Source: Actinopolymorpha alba DSM 45243
GTDB taxonomy: Bacteria > Actinomycetota > Actinomycetes > Propionibacteriales > Actinopolymorphaceae
Length of the DNA: 64,000 nt
Assembly (NCBI RefSeq): GCF_000373925.1
Contig: NZ_KB892769.1
Location: forward strand, 1 to 64,000
Reading direction: 5' to 3'
In this document: positions 1 to 9,084 of the stretch, in pieces
Layout: each line of letters begins with the position of its first letter
Numbering within the stretch: position 1 is the stretch's first letter
Translations under genes and position numbers: made by a program
The notes under the pieces: generated by a model
Database searches by the model: none
Seen by the model: only the letters and a program-made list of their open reading frames with translations
Told to the model about the DNA's origin: nothing

Positions 1-226
1 GCTCCGCTCGCTCATGCGCGTCCTCGCTTCGCTCCGGGCGCGCATGAGGCACTCCAGACGCTGCGTTGATTGATTCGCTCGCTCCGCTCGCTCATTCCCT
101 CGACCGTGGCTCATCGGTCAGGGGATGGCAAGCCACCCACGCCGCCGGGGATCCCAGTCGGCTTACCGAAGGCGCCCGCAATCCGCCACGGCGGTGGATA
201 GCAGGCGTGACGCCGGCGGGCTTGCG
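1..226. other. Non-coding flank downstream of dprA
   Basis: No convincing gene. A 15-bp word, GCTCCGCTCGCTCAT, occurs at 1-15 and again at 81-95. A second short direct repeat, GGCGTGACGCCG followed by (G/A)CGGGCT, lies at 204-222 and 251-269; its second copy is inside the 3' end of dprA, so the 3' end of that gene looks partly duplicated. No clear terminator is visible. Confidence 0.5.
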
Positions 227-1399
227 CTATCCGCCCCGGGCCGCGGTCGAGGCGTGACGCCGACGGGCTCGCTCCTCCGGCGAGAGCCGCCAACCGTTTC
301 CCTGCCGCTCGACGTAGCCGAGCAGGAGGAGGTGACCGAGGATGCCGAGTACGTCGTCGGCTGCGACGCCCGCGACCTCGGCGATGCGCGCCACGCCTCC
401 GGCCCGGAGCACCGGCACCGCTTCCAGGACCTGCCGGGAGCGCGGGTCCAACGCATCCCGGGAGCGCTCCTCCCCAGCCTTGCGGGGCGCGAGGTCTTCA
501 CCGATCCGGCCGATGTGCTCGACGATCTCGTCCGCGTCGGTCACCAGGACGGCCGCGCCTTCGCGGACCATACGGTGGACGCCCGCGGAGGTGGTCGAGG
601 TCACCGGACCGGGGACACCCATGACCTCCCGATGGCAGCGCTCCGCCCAGGCGGCAGTGTTGAGGGCGCCACTGCGCAGTGCCGCCTCCACCACCACCGT
701 GCCCAGCGTGAGCGCGGCGATAAGCCGGTTGCGAATGAGGAACCGCGGCCGTCTGGGTGTGGAGCCGGGCGGCGCCTCACTGACCACGAGCCCGTCCTCC
801 GCGATCCACCGGAACAGCTGCTCGTGGGCACGGGGATAAGGAACGTCGACTCCTGACGCGAGGACGGCCACCGTCTGGCCACCAGCAGCCAACGCGCCCC
901 TGTGTGCGGACGCGTCGATCCCGAAGGCCCCGCCGGAAACCACCACAACGTCCCGATCAGCCAGTCCGGAGGACAGCTCGGCGGCAACGTAGAGGCCATA
1001 CTGGCTTGCCGCACGAGCCCCGACCACCGCGCACGAGCGCAGGGTGACCTGGCGTAGGTCGGCGGTCCCACGAACCCACAGCGCGAGCGGGGGCCCGCCG
1101 CGCTGATCGACCGCCCCCGCCGTTGCCAGCAGGTCCAGGCTTTCCGGCCACTCCGGATCGCCCGGACACACCAGCCGTGCACCGGCCCGGTCAGCGACCG
1201 CGAGGTCCCGCTCGGGGTCATTCGCCGCGAGCCGCGTTTGGTAGTCGTCAAGGGCGCGCCCGGGGAAGTGTCCCGAGACGATCGCCTCGAGGGTCGCCTC
1301 GGCTCCGTGCTCATTGACGAAGCGGGCAAGGACGAGATCGCCCGGCTCGCCGAGTCGGGCGAGCGCGGCCCGGGCCAGTCGTTCGGCGTCGGACACCAT
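227..1399 (-). CDS. dprA: DNA-processing protein DprA
   Basis: A 390-residue protein of the DprA/Smf family, which binds single-stranded DNA and helps load RecA on incoming DNA. The Rossmann-type nucleotide fold is clear: CAVVGARAASQYG near residue 125, SGGAFGIDASAHRGAL near 155 and VLASGVDVPYPRAHEQLF near 180, followed by RNRLIAALT and the SGALNTAAWA helix. The last 80 residues look like the small winged-helix C-terminal domain (IAEVAGVAADDVLGILGHL). It starts at an ATG two bases after the yifB stop, so yraN, yifB and dprA are very probably one transcript. In most actinobacteria the cellular role is uncertain because natural transformation is rarely shown. Confidence 0.95.
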   Translation of the reverse strand: MVSDAERLARAALARLGEPGDLVLARFVNEHGAEATLEAIVSGHFPGRALDDYQTRLAANDPERDLAVADRAGARLVCPGDPEWPESLDLLATAGAVDQRGGPPLALWVRGTADLRQVTLRSCAVVGARAASQYGLYVAAELSSGLADRDVVVVSGGAFGIDASAHRGALAAGGQTVAVLASGVDVPYPRAHEQLFRWIAEDGLVVSEAPPGSTPRRPRFLIRNRLIAALTLGTVVVEAALRSGALNTAAWAERCHREVMGVPGPVTSTTSAGVHRMVREGAAVLVTDADEIVEHIGRIGEDLAPRKAGEERSRDALDPRSRQVLEAVPVLRAGGVARIAEVAGVAADDVLGILGHLLLLGYVERQGNGWRLSPEERARRRHASTAARGG

Positions 1400-1401
1400 G
1401 C

Positions 1402-3144
1402 TCAGTCCGTCCTTTCACGGCGTTCATCAAGCGAGGTGACCCGCGACGCGGTCGGTCCACGCCCACCGCTTCGGCGCGCCCCATCGAGCCGCCCCGCCTT
1501 CCTTGCGGACGCGCTGCCGGCCGGGTCATCACCCACCACTCGGCTCGACCTTCCGCCTCGCCCGCCAGCGGGCGCGCGGGCGCCGGCGGGCTCATGGCCA
1601 AGGCGCATCGTCAACGCGGTGAAGAGGTCGTGCCGACCTGGCCGATCCCGACCAGCCAGGTCCGCGAGCGTCCAGGCGATGCGCAACACCCGATCCGCAC
1701 CGCGCGCGGTGATCCAACCGGACGACAGGTGCCCCTCGACGACAGGCATCGCGCCCGGGTCTGGCGGCCAGCGCCGGCGCAGGATGTAGCCGGGCACGTG
1801 AGCATTGAGCGTCCACGGCGTGCCCCGGAACCGGTCCGCCTGGCGCTCCCGAGCCTTCCGCACCCGATCCGCGACGACGGCGGTCGACTCTATCAGCCGC
1901 TGGTCGGCCATCATCTCCGCCCTGGCGACCGGCTCCACCAACTGCAGGATGTCGATCCGGTCGCGGATCGGTCCGGAGAGCCGTTGCTGGTAACGCGCCC
2001 TGGCCTGCGAGGAGCACGTGCAGTAGATGCCCTTGCCGTACGCCCGGCCGCATGGGCACGGATTGGCGGCCAGCACCAGCTGGAACCTGGCCGGGAAGCG
2101 CGCCGTGCCGGCCGACCGGGCGATGACGACCTCGCCGTGCTCGAGCGGTTGGCGGAGAGCGTCGAGAACGGCGGGCCGGAACTCTGGTGCCTCGTCAAGG
2201 AAGAGAATGCCCCGGTGTGCCAGCGACACAGCACCGGGCCGGGCGATCCGGGAACCCCCGCCCACCAGGGCCGGCAGGGATGCCGAATGATGAGGATCGC
2301 AGTACGGCGGACGCACGACAAGCGGCGCGTCGGCCGGCAGCAGGCCGGCGACCGAATGGATGGCCGTGACCTCCAGCGCCTCCACCGGAGGTAGGTCTGG
2401 CAGCAGGCCGGGCATCCGCTCGGCCAGCATGGTCTTGCCGGCGCCGGGTGGGCCCGAGAGAAACAGATGGTGTCCACCCGCCGCCGCCACCTCGACCGCT
2501 CGACGCGCCGCGGTCTGGCCCAGCACCTCCGCCAGGTCAAGGGCGCCGAGTCGGTCTGAGCGCGGCAGGACCCCAGCATCGTCGTCGGCCGTCACCTCGG
2601 CTCGGGCGTACGGCGGCTCGTCAGGCACCTCCTCCCCGCGCAGGATCGACACCACCTGACGCAGGGTCCGGACTCCGAAGACCTCGACGTCCTCCACCAA
2701 CCTGGCCTCGCCCATGTTGGTTTCCGGAACGATGAACCTCCGGCACCCCGCCATCGAGGCCGCAAGCACCGACGGCAGCGCACCCCGCACCGCCTTCACG
2801 CGCCCGTCGAGCCCCAGCTCACCCAGGAACACCACTCCATCGACGGCACCCTGCGACACCACCCCCGCGGCACCGAGCACGGCGACGGCGATCGCGAGGT
2901 CGAAGTGGGCACCGGCCTTGGGCAGGGTCGCCGGTGACAGAGCGACGGTCAGTTTGCGTTGAGGCCAGTCGTGGGCGGAGTTGGCGACCGCCGCACGAAC
3001 GCGTGACCGGGCTTCGGCCAGTGCGGCGTCGGGCAGGCCAACCAGGCTGAACCCCGGGAGGCCGTTGCCGATGTGTGCTTCGACCTCGACAAGGTGGCCC
3101 TCGACACCGACCAGCGCCACCGAGCGTGCTCGCGCCAACGCCAT
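1402..3144 (-). CDS. YifB/ComM-family Mg chelatase-like AAA+ ATPase
   Basis: A 580-residue ATPase of the YifB/ComM family, related to magnesium chelatase subunit ChlI. The N-terminal 150 residues have the Lon-protease-like fold typical of the family (ALARARSVALVGVEG, GLPGFSLVGLPDAAL). The AAA+ core has Walker A GPPGAGKTMLAERM and Walker B GILFLDEAPEF, then a cysteine cluster (NPCPCG and YCTC) and a Mg-chelatase C-terminal region. The ATG at 3144 is chosen over an upstream in-frame start because homologues begin MALARxxSVAL and because it sits one base after the yraN stop. ComM proteins are branch-migration helicases in transformable bacteria; here the role is inferred. Confidence 0.93.
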   Translation of the reverse strand: MALARARSVALVGVEGHLVEVEAHIGNGLPGFSLVGLPDAALAEARSRVRAAVANSAHDWPQRKLTVALSPATLPKAGAHFDLAIAVAVLGAAGVVSQGAVDGVVFLGELGLDGRVKAVRGALPSVLAASMAGCRRFIVPETNMGEARLVEDVEVFGVRTLRQVVSILRGEEVPDEPPYARAEVTADDDAGVLPRSDRLGALDLAEVLGQTAARRAVEVAAAGGHHLFLSGPPGAGKTMLAERMPGLLPDLPPVEALEVTAIHSVAGLLPADAPLVVRPPYCDPHHSASLPALVGGGSRIARPGAVSLAHRGILFLDEAPEFRPAVLDALRQPLEHGEVVIARSAGTARFPARFQLVLAANPCPCGRAYGKGIYCTCSSQARARYQQRLSGPIRDRIDILQLVEPVARAEMMADQRLIESTAVVADRVRKARERQADRFRGTPWTLNAHVPGYILRRRWPPDPGAMPVVEGHLSSGWITARGADRVLRIAWTLADLAGRDRPGRHDLFTALTMRLGHEPAGARAPAGGRGGRSSRVVGDDPAGSASARKAGRLDGARRSGGRGPTASRVTSLDERRERTD

Positions 3145-3145
3145 G

Positions 3146-3502
3146 TCACTCCACCCCTCGCACGTGGTCGACGACAGCCGGCGCCGAACCCTTGTGCAAC
3201 ACGCCGATGACGTCGATCCGTACGCCACCTGGCCGGAGCTCGTGCTCGGCCAGCCACCGCGCGGCGAGCCGGCGGAGCCGGGCGGCCTTCTCCCAGGTCA
3301 CCGCCTCCAGCGGCGAGCCGAAGCCCAGGCCGGTGCGGGTCTTCACCTCGCACACGACCAGGACGTCGCCGTCTCGGGCGACGATGTCGATCTCGCCGAG
3401 TTCGCATCGCCAGTTGCGTGCCAGCACGACAAATCCACACGCCTGCAGATGACGGACCGCCAACTCCTCGCCGTGGCGACCGATCAGGTCTTTCGCCCGC
3501 AC
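3146..3502 (-). CDS. YraN-family (UPF0102) endonuclease-like protein
   Basis: A 118-residue UPF0102 protein with a restriction-endonuclease-like fold. The family motif is complete: GEELAVRHL, then NWRCELGEIDIVARDGD, then VVCEVKTRTG, giving the E-D-EVK metal-site arrangement. The start is GTG, preceded by GGAGGTGATC, which matches the anti-Shine-Dalgarno end of 16S rRNA over its full length, so translation should start strongly here. It is first in the yraN-yifB-dprA operon. Its molecular role is not known; Holliday-junction resolvase-like activity has been suggested from fold. Confidence 0.9.
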   Translation of the reverse strand: MRAKDLIGRHGEELAVRHLQACGFVVLARNWRCELGEIDIVARDGDVLVVCEVKTRTGLGFGSPLEAVTWEKAARLRRLAARWLAEHELRPGGVRIDVIGVLHKGSAPAVVDHVRGVE

Positions 3503-3752
3503 AGGTGATCACCTCCGCCACCCACCTTGGGCCAGGCGGGCATGCGGTGACGGCGTGCCGGGTCAGCCTGTGGACGAAGTCAGCCGATCTGCCGACTGTG
3601 GACAAAAACCTGGCATTGGCCGTCCCACCCGAGGCTGCCTGATATACGGGTATGAGCAGTGCGTTCGGCGCCGCGGACCGGATGTGCCAGCCCGCGTTCC
3701 GGCCCGTCCCCGGACGTCGCTTTCGTCGGTATGCCAAGCGGAAGAGAGGCGC

Positions 3753-5408
3753 ATGACGGAAACCGTCGCGAGGACTGTCGTACGCCTTCTCGCCGACGCG
3801 GGGGTACGCACCGCCTACACCGTCCCCGGCGAGTCCTTCCTTCCGCTGCTCGACGAACTCCAGGCCGAGCCACGCATCCGCCTCGTATCGACCCGGCACG
3901 AGAGCGGTGCGGCGTTCATGGCGGAGGCCGAGGGCAAGCTCACGGGCCGGCCGGCCCTCGCGTTGGCGAGCCGGGGCCCGGGCGCCGCCAACCTGGCGAT
4001 CGGGCTCCACACCGCCGACCAGGACCAGACCGGGCTGATCGCGATCCTCGGACAGGTGGAGTCGAACGTACGCGGCCGCGAGGCGTTCCAGGAGGTGGAC
4101 CTCGCGGACTTCTGTGCACCGATCAGCCGATGGTCTCGCGAGGCCGTCGACGCCGCCGACGTACCCGCCCTCACCGTCGAGGCGTACGCCCGCGCTGTCG
4201 GATCCCGGCCCGGCCCCGCCATCCTGAGCGTCCCGACCGACTTCTGGTCCCAGCCGTACGACGGTGAGCCGCCGCCGATCGCCTCGATCCCGCCGTTCAG
4301 CACGCACCCGCCCTCACCCGCGGGCACGGTGGACCAGGCCGCCCGCGAACTCGCCCGGCTGATCGCGCGGGCTCGCCACCCCGTCGCCATCGCCGGGCCG
4401 GGCGACCGGATCGGCCGGACGGCGTTATGCCAGGCCTCCGAGCGGTGCGGCTTCGGCGTCTACGTGGCCTTCCGGCGCCAGGACAGCGTCGACGAAGATC
4501 ACCCGCACTTCCTCGGCCATCTCGGGCTCGGCGTTCCCGATCGCATCCGGCGCGGCCTCGACGACGCCGACCTGGTGGTGCTTCTGGGTACCCGCCTCGA
4601 CGCGATCACCTCGCAGGACTTCCGTTATCCGCTACCCGGACAGCACCTGGTCATCGTCGGCCGGGGACTTCCGTCTCCCAGGCACGACGGCCCGACCACC
4701 GTCCTCGACGTCGACCCGCAACGCGTCCTTGACAGGCTGGCAGGCAAGGACGTGGTTGCTGGGAACGCTCCCACGACGCGGTCCTGGGATCGCTACCACC
4801 AGGCCGCGGTGGCGTACGCCGTTCCCCCGACCAACCACGGCGCGAACGGCATCCATCCGGCCGATGTCGTCACCGCGTTGCGCCGGCTGGCTCCCGACGA
4901 CGTGATCCTCACCAACGACGCCGGCAACTTCGCGGCCTTCCTGCATCGCTACTGGCGGTTTCGTACGTCGCACCGCCTGCTCGGCCCGTGCAACGGCGCG
5001 ATGGGCTACGCGGTGCCGGCAGCGGTGGCCGCCAAGCTCGCCCGGCCGCACCAGAGCGTGGTCGCTCTGGTCGGAGACGGCGGGATCCTCATGACCGGAC
5101 AGGAGATCGAGACCGCGGTGCGGTACGACGCGCCCATCGTGGTGGTGGCCTTCCAGAACGGCATGTACGGCACGATCGCGATGCACCAGGCACTAAGGCA
5201 AGGCCGCCTTGCCGCCGTCGACATCGGCCGGCTCGACCTCGCGCGATGGGCGGAGGGCCTTGGCGCTAAGGGCATCGTCCTCGACGACCCGGCCGACATC
5301 GAGGACGCGCTCCGAACGGCCTTGCGGAGCACGCGTCCCTGCGTCGTCGACGTGCGCACCGACCCGGACGTCATCGCCCCCGAACGCCGACTCTCCCAAC
5401 TGCTGTGA
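3753..5408 (+). CDS. Thiamine-diphosphate enzyme, acetolactate synthase-like
   Basis: A 551-residue TPP-dependent enzyme with the three-domain layout of the acetolactate synthase large subunit family. The N-terminal PYR domain has the activating glutamate in STRHESGAAFMAEAEGKL (about residue 48) and SRGPGAANLAIGLH. The C-terminal PP domain has the TPP/Mg motif GDGGILMTGQEIETA ending in FQNGMYG (about residues 435-470). The start is the ATG at 3753 with GAAGAGAGG four bases upstream; a longer reading to 3555 lacks coding character. The next gene, 33 nt on, is an IlvD/Edd dehydratase. The pair could mimic branched-chain amino-acid synthesis, but the dehydratase is of sugar-acid type and no ilvN or ilvC is near, so a catabolic role on sugar acids is as likely. 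The substrate cannot be read from sequence. Confidence 0.85.
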   Translation: MTETVARTVVRLLADAGVRTAYTVPGESFLPLLDELQAEPRIRLVSTRHESGAAFMAEAEGKLTGRPALALASRGPGAANLAIGLHTADQDQTGLIAILGQVESNVRGREAFQEVDLADFCAPISRWSREAVDAADVPALTVEAYARAVGSRPGPAILSVPTDFWSQPYDGEPPPIASIPPFSTHPPSPAGTVDQAARELARLIARARHPVAIAGPGDRIGRTALCQASERCGFGVYVAFRRQDSVDEDHPHFLGHLGLGVPDRIRRGLDDADLVVLLGTRLDAITSQDFRYPLPGQHLVIVGRGLPSPRHDGPTTVLDVDPQRVLDRLAGKDVVAGNAPTTRSWDRYHQAAVAYAVPPTNHGANGIHPADVVTALRRLAPDDVILTNDAGNFAAFLHRYWRFRTSHRLLGPCNGAMGYAVPAAVAAKLARPHQSVVALVGDGGILMTGQEIETAVRYDAPIVVVAFQNGMYGTIAMHQALRQGRLAAVDIGRLDLARWAEGLGAKGIVLDDPADIEDALRTALRSTRPCVVDVRTDPDVIAPERRLSQLL

Positions 5409-5441
5409 CCATGCCGCGTCCCACACCGGAAGGGGAATCCC

Positions 5442-7166
5442 TTGGCCCGCAAGCGCCCTGACGAACTCCGCAGCCACCGGTGGTACGGCGACCCAGGGCT
5501 CCGCGCCTTCGGCCACCGCTCGCGTACCCGCCAGATGGGCATCGCCGCTGAGGAGCACCTCGGTAAGCCCGTGATCGGTGTGATCAACACCTGGAGCGAG
5601 ATCAACCCGTGCCACACCCACCTGCGGCAGCGCGCCGAGGAGGTGAAGCGGGGCGTCTGGCAGGCCGGCGGCTATCCGGTCGAGTTGCCGGCGATGTCGC
5701 TGTCGGAACCGTTCCAGAAGCCGAGCACCATGCTCTATCGCAACCTGCTGGCGATGGAGACCGAAGAGTTGCTCCGCTCCTACCCCATCGACGGCGCCGT
5801 CCTGCTGGGCGGCTGCGACAAAACCACGCCCGCGTTGCTGATGGGCGCGATCAGCATGGACGTACCCGCGATCTTCGTACCGGCCGGCCCCATGCTGCGC
5901 GGCAACTGGCGCGGTCAGGTGCTGGGGAGCGGGAGCGACGTCTGGAAGTACTGGGACGAGAAGCGCGCCGGCGTGATCGGCGAGGAGGAATGGGCCGAGA
6001 TCGAGGAGGGCATCGCGCGATCGCCCGGCCACTGCATGACGATGGGTACGGCGTCGACGATGACCTCAGCTGCCGAGGCGCTCGGCATGACACTGCCCGG
6101 TGCGGCATCGATCCCAGCCGCGGACTCCACGCACGCCCGGATGGCGGCGGCCAGTGGACGCCAGATCGTCGAGATGGTGTGGAACGACCGCCGCCCGTCC
6201 CACATCCTCGACGAACGCGCCTACCACGACGCCGTCGCGACGGTCCTTGCCCTCGGCGGATCCACCAACGCCGTCATCCACCTGATCGCGATGGCTGCCC
6301 GTAGCAAGGTGCGGTTGACACTGGACGACTTCGACGCGCTCTCCCGGCAGGTACCCGTCCTCGCCAACCTGCGCCCGACCGGCGCCCATCTGATGGAGGA
6401 CTTCTACTACGCGGGCGGTCTGCGTGCCCTCCTTGCCCGCCTCCGCGACGTCCTCCATCTGGACCGGCCCACCGTGACCGGCAGGCAGCTCAGGGATGTG
6501 CTCGCGGGTGCCGAGGTCTTCGACGACGACGTGATCCGCCCGCTCGACAAACCGGTCTGGCCCGAGGGCGGGCTCGCGGTGTTGCGCGGCAACCTCGCCC
6601 CCGGCGGCGCGGTCATCAAGCACGCGGCCGCCGAACGCCGCTTCCACCGGCACACGGGCCCGGTGGTCGTCTTCGACGGCTACCAGGACCTACAGCGGCG
6701 GATCAACGACGAGCGGCTCCCGATCACGCCCGACACCGTGCTGGTCCTGCGGGGCGCCGGCCCCAAGGGCGGCCCAGGGATGCCGGAGTACGGCATGCTG
6801 CCGATTCCTGACCGGCTGCTGAAACAGGGCGTACGCGACATGCTGCGGATCTCGGACGCGCGGATGAGCGGGACGAGCTACGGCGCCTGCGTGCTTCACG
6901 TGGCGCCCGAATCCCACGTGGGAGGTCCGCTCGCCCTGCTCCGCGACGGTGACCTGGTGACGCTCGACGTGGCCGCGCGTCGGCTCGACGTCGAGCTGTC
7001 ACCCGCCGAGCTCGAAACCCGGAGGCAGAGCTGGACACCGCCGGCACCGGCGTACAGTCGCGGCTACGGCGCGTTGTACCTCTCGCACATCACGCAGGCC
7101 GACGAGGGATGCGACTTCGACGTCCTGGCACGCCACGACGAGGTCACCGAACCAGAGAGCCGCTGA
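5442..7166 (+). CDS. IlvD/Edd-family dehydratase, L-arabinonate dehydratase type
   Basis: A 574-residue Fe-S dehydratase. The opening LRSHRWYGDPGLRAFGHR and the run GKPVIGVINTWSEINPCHTH are typical of the sugar-acid branch (L-arabinonate dehydratase type) rather than of true dihydroxy-acid dehydratase; this is recognition from memory, not a search. The three cluster cysteines are present in NPCHTH, LGGCDKTTPA and GHCMTMGTAST. The start is TTG at 5442, supported by GGAAGGGG six bases upstream. It dehydrates a 2,3-dihydroxy acid to a 2-keto-3-deoxy acid; the preceding TPP enzyme may act on the same pathway. Both genes run against all neighbours and look inserted into a conserved minus-strand block. 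Confidence 0.88.
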   Translation: MARKRPDELRSHRWYGDPGLRAFGHRSRTRQMGIAAEEHLGKPVIGVINTWSEINPCHTHLRQRAEEVKRGVWQAGGYPVELPAMSLSEPFQKPSTMLYRNLLAMETEELLRSYPIDGAVLLGGCDKTTPALLMGAISMDVPAIFVPAGPMLRGNWRGQVLGSGSDVWKYWDEKRAGVIGEEEWAEIEEGIARSPGHCMTMGTASTMTSAAEALGMTLPGAASIPAADSTHARMAAASGRQIVEMVWNDRRPSHILDERAYHDAVATVLALGGSTNAVIHLIAMAARSKVRLTLDDFDALSRQVPVLANLRPTGAHLMEDFYYAGGLRALLARLRDVLHLDRPTVTGRQLRDVLAGAEVFDDDVIRPLDKPVWPEGGLAVLRGNLAPGGAVIKHAAAERRFHRHTGPVVVFDGYQDLQRRINDERLPITPDTVLVLRGAGPKGGPGMPEYGMLPIPDRLLKQGVRDMLRISDARMSGTSYGACVLHVAPESHVGGPLALLRDGDLVTLDVAARRLDVELSPAELETRRQSWTPPAPAYSRGYGALYLSHITQADEGCDFDVLARHDEVTEPESR

Positions 7167-7185
7167 ACCGCCGGGCACCGAACCT

Positions 7186-7227
7186 CGCGAACCACCGCGC
7201 CCCGCGAACCACCGCGCCCCGCGAACC
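7186..7227. repeat. 17-bp tandem repeat, 2.5 copies
   Basis: The unit CGCGAACCACCGCGCCC occurs at 7186-7202 and 7203-7219, with a partial third copy to 7227. It lies between the convergent IlvD-type dehydratase and LURP-one-like gene, so it affects no protein. No role is evident. Confidence 0.8.
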
Positions 7228-7232
7228 GGCAA

Positions 7233-7261
7233 GCCCGCGGGGCCAGTGTCGCGGTGCGGGC
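7233..7261. terminator. Possible bidirectional terminator between convergent genes
   Basis: The arms GCCCGC (7233-7238) and GCGGGC (7256-7261) can pair around a 17-nt loop between the ends of two convergent genes. There is no T-run, as is common in high-GC genomes. The stem is short, so the call rests mostly on position. Confidence 0.35.
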
Positions 7262-7822
7262 CTAGCGCGCCTGTAGCGCGTCCAGACCGACCGCCATCGC
7301 GCAGACGAGTCGCCGATCGATCGCCGGGTCATGGACGGTCACGTCGTAGTGGTCGCGCAGCCCGAGCCGGCGCTCCACCGACATCACCGGTCGCCCGTCG
7401 GCGGTGCTGAAGTCGAAGTGGTAGGGCCACGGGAAGGAGTCGAGCACCCGGCGCAGGATCGCGACGGGCATGCTCCGCTCCTGGCCGCTGCACTCGCCAA
7501 GGCCGGGCTGGCCGATGTGCCAGGTGGTCCGCAGCAGCGACTGCCCGAAGTCCTTGCGGAACCACCCGATCGGGTTGCCGTCCGCGGTCGTCACGTCGTA
7601 GGTCGCGCCGAGGTCGACGACCGAACGCGCCTTGAAGCCGAAAAGCGGGAGGGTGCGTTGCTCGTCGGCGTACAGCGTCACCTGCTCCTTGAAGGCCATC
7701 CGCTTCTGCTGAGCCAGCGCCACTCGCTGCCCACCGGCCCAGATCTCGTAGCGGTTGACCATGAAAGTGATTCGCTGGCGGACCTCGAGATGCTGCTGAC
7801 TCTGCAGCGCGGCGAAGTCCAT
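7262..7822 (-). CDS. LURP-one-related / scramblase-like protein
   Basis: A 186-residue protein I read as a LURP-one-related (LOR) family member, a Tubby/scramblase-like beta-barrel fold: MVNRYEIWAGGQRVALAQQK, then ADEQRTLPLFGFKARSV, DLGATYDVTTADGNPIGWF, and DVTVHDPAIDRRLVCA near the end. The ATG at 7822 overlaps the TGA of the preceding DUF2469 gene by one base (TGATG), so translation is probably coupled. Function in bacteria is unknown. This gene is not a standard member of the rnhB-DUF2469-yraN neighbourhood and may have arrived with the plus-strand pair beside it. Family assignment is moderate. Confidence 0.6.
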   Translation of the reverse strand: MDFAALQSQQHLEVRQRITFMVNRYEIWAGGQRVALAQQKRMAFKEQVTLYADEQRTLPLFGFKARSVVDLGATYDVTTADGNPIGWFRKDFGQSLLRTTWHIGQPGLGECSGQERSMPVAILRRVLDSFPWPYHFDFSTADGRPVMSVERRLGLRDHYDVTVHDPAIDRRLVCAMAVGLDALQAR

Positions 7823-8151
7823 CAGCGGCTCCCGAAGGTGTCGTCGTCCTTGGGCAGCTCGAAGTCGCTCTTGGCAAGCTCCTCGACGTTGACGTCCTTG
7901 AACGTCACAACCTTGACGTTCTTGACGAACCTGGCGGGACGGTACATATCCCACACCCAGGCGTCTGACATGGTCACCTCGAAGTAGGTCTCGCCGCCCT
8001 CACTGCGCACCTTGAGGTCGACGTGGTTGGCGAGATAGAAACGCCGGTCGGTCTCGACGACGTACTTGAAGATGCCTACGACGTCGCGGTACTCCCGGTA
8101 GAGCTGCAGCTCCATCTCGGTTTCGTACTTCTCGAGGTCTTCGGCGCTCAT
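7822..8151 (-). CDS. DUF2469-family protein
   Basis: A 109-residue acidic protein of the actinobacterial DUF2469 family: MSAEDLEKYETEMELQLYRE, YRDVVGIFKYVVETDRRFYL, YFEVTMSDAWVWDMYRPARF. The ATG at 8151 overlaps the rnhB stop as ATGA, and the family start MSxEDLEKYE fixes it; an upstream in-frame extension over rnhB is not coding. It almost always follows rnhB in actinobacteria. Its function is unknown. Confidence 0.92.
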   Translation of the reverse strand: MSAEDLEKYETEMELQLYREYRDVVGIFKYVVETDRRFYLANHVDLKVRSEGGETYFEVTMSDAWVWDMYRPARFVKNVKVVTFKDVNVEELAKSDFELPKDDDTFGSR

Positions 8152-8954
8152 CCGCTGCGCTCCCCTCCTCGAGGCAGGCTCCCCGTGGTCACACTCACCA
8201 GGTCCTCGTTGTCTGTGGGTCGATCGGCTTCGTCGGCGACGGCCGTCGCCTCCGGTCCATTCTCGCCCATGGGACCGACAGGAACCTGGGACGGTCGTGG
8301 TCCCTCGGCTCCGGCCGCTCGCAGGACGTTGACCCAGCGTAGACGGTGTTCTGGACACGGTCCGTGGCGATCAAGGGCCGCTTGGTGATCGGCCGTGCAG
8401 TACCCCTTGTGGGTGGCGAAATCGTACGCTGGATACCGCTCGTGCAGCTCCGCCATGATCCGGTCGCGGGTCACCTTGGCGATCACGGACGCCGCCGCGA
8501 TGCAGGCGACCACCCGGTCGCCCTTCCACACCGCCAGGCCCGGCGTGCCGAGGCCGTCCACCGGAAATCCGTCGGTCAGGACGTAGGACGGGAGGGTGTC
8601 GAGTTGGAAGAGTGCCCGGCGCAAGGCCTCGATATTGACCCGATGCATCCCGAGTCGGTCGCATTCGGCCGGGGGTACAACGACGACCGACCAGGCCAGC
8701 GCCCGACGGACCACCTCGGCGTAGCAGCGTTCCCGCGCTTTGGCGGTGAGCAGCTTGGAGTCAGCCAGGCCGGGTATCTCACCCCGGCGCCCCTCGGGCA
8801 GGATCACCGCGGCGGACACCAGCGGGCCCGCGCACGCCCCACGGCCGGCCTCGTCAACACCCGCGACGGGAGTGAGCCCGCCTCTCCGGAGCGCCCGCTC
8901 GTAGGCGTACAGGCCCGAGTCCCGCCGGACCACCACCCGACGCGATGCACGCAT
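8148..8954 (-). CDS. rnhB: Ribonuclease HII
   Basis: A 268-residue RNase HII, which cuts RNA in RNA-DNA hybrids and removes single ribonucleotides from DNA. The metal-binding residues are in GVDEAGRGACAGPLVSAAV (Asp, Glu near 34-35), SYVLTDGF and ASVIAKVTRDRIM. The last 45 residues after WVNVLRAAG form a polar, low-complexity tail not needed by the family. It overlaps DUF2469 by four bases and follows lepB on the same strand. Confidence 0.95.
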   Translation of the reverse strand: MRASRRVVVRRDSGLYAYERALRRGGLTPVAGVDEAGRGACAGPLVSAAVILPEGRRGEIPGLADSKLLTAKARERCYAEVVRRALAWSVVVVPPAECDRLGMHRVNIEALRRALFQLDTLPSYVLTDGFPVDGLGTPGLAVWKGDRVVACIAAASVIAKVTRDRIMAELHERYPAYDFATHKGYCTADHQAALDRHGPCPEHRLRWVNVLRAAGAEGPRPSQVPVGPMGENGPEATAVADEADRPTDNEDLVSVTTGSLPRGGERSG

Positions 8955-9084
8955 CGATCAGACCTCCCTGGCCACCTACCCGGCGCGCGGCCACCCCCTC
9001 ATTCTGGGCCTTCGATCCGTGGCGCCGACCGCTGACTCCGGACCCTCACCCGGGCGACCACCCGCCGCGCCGATCCGGCCCTTG

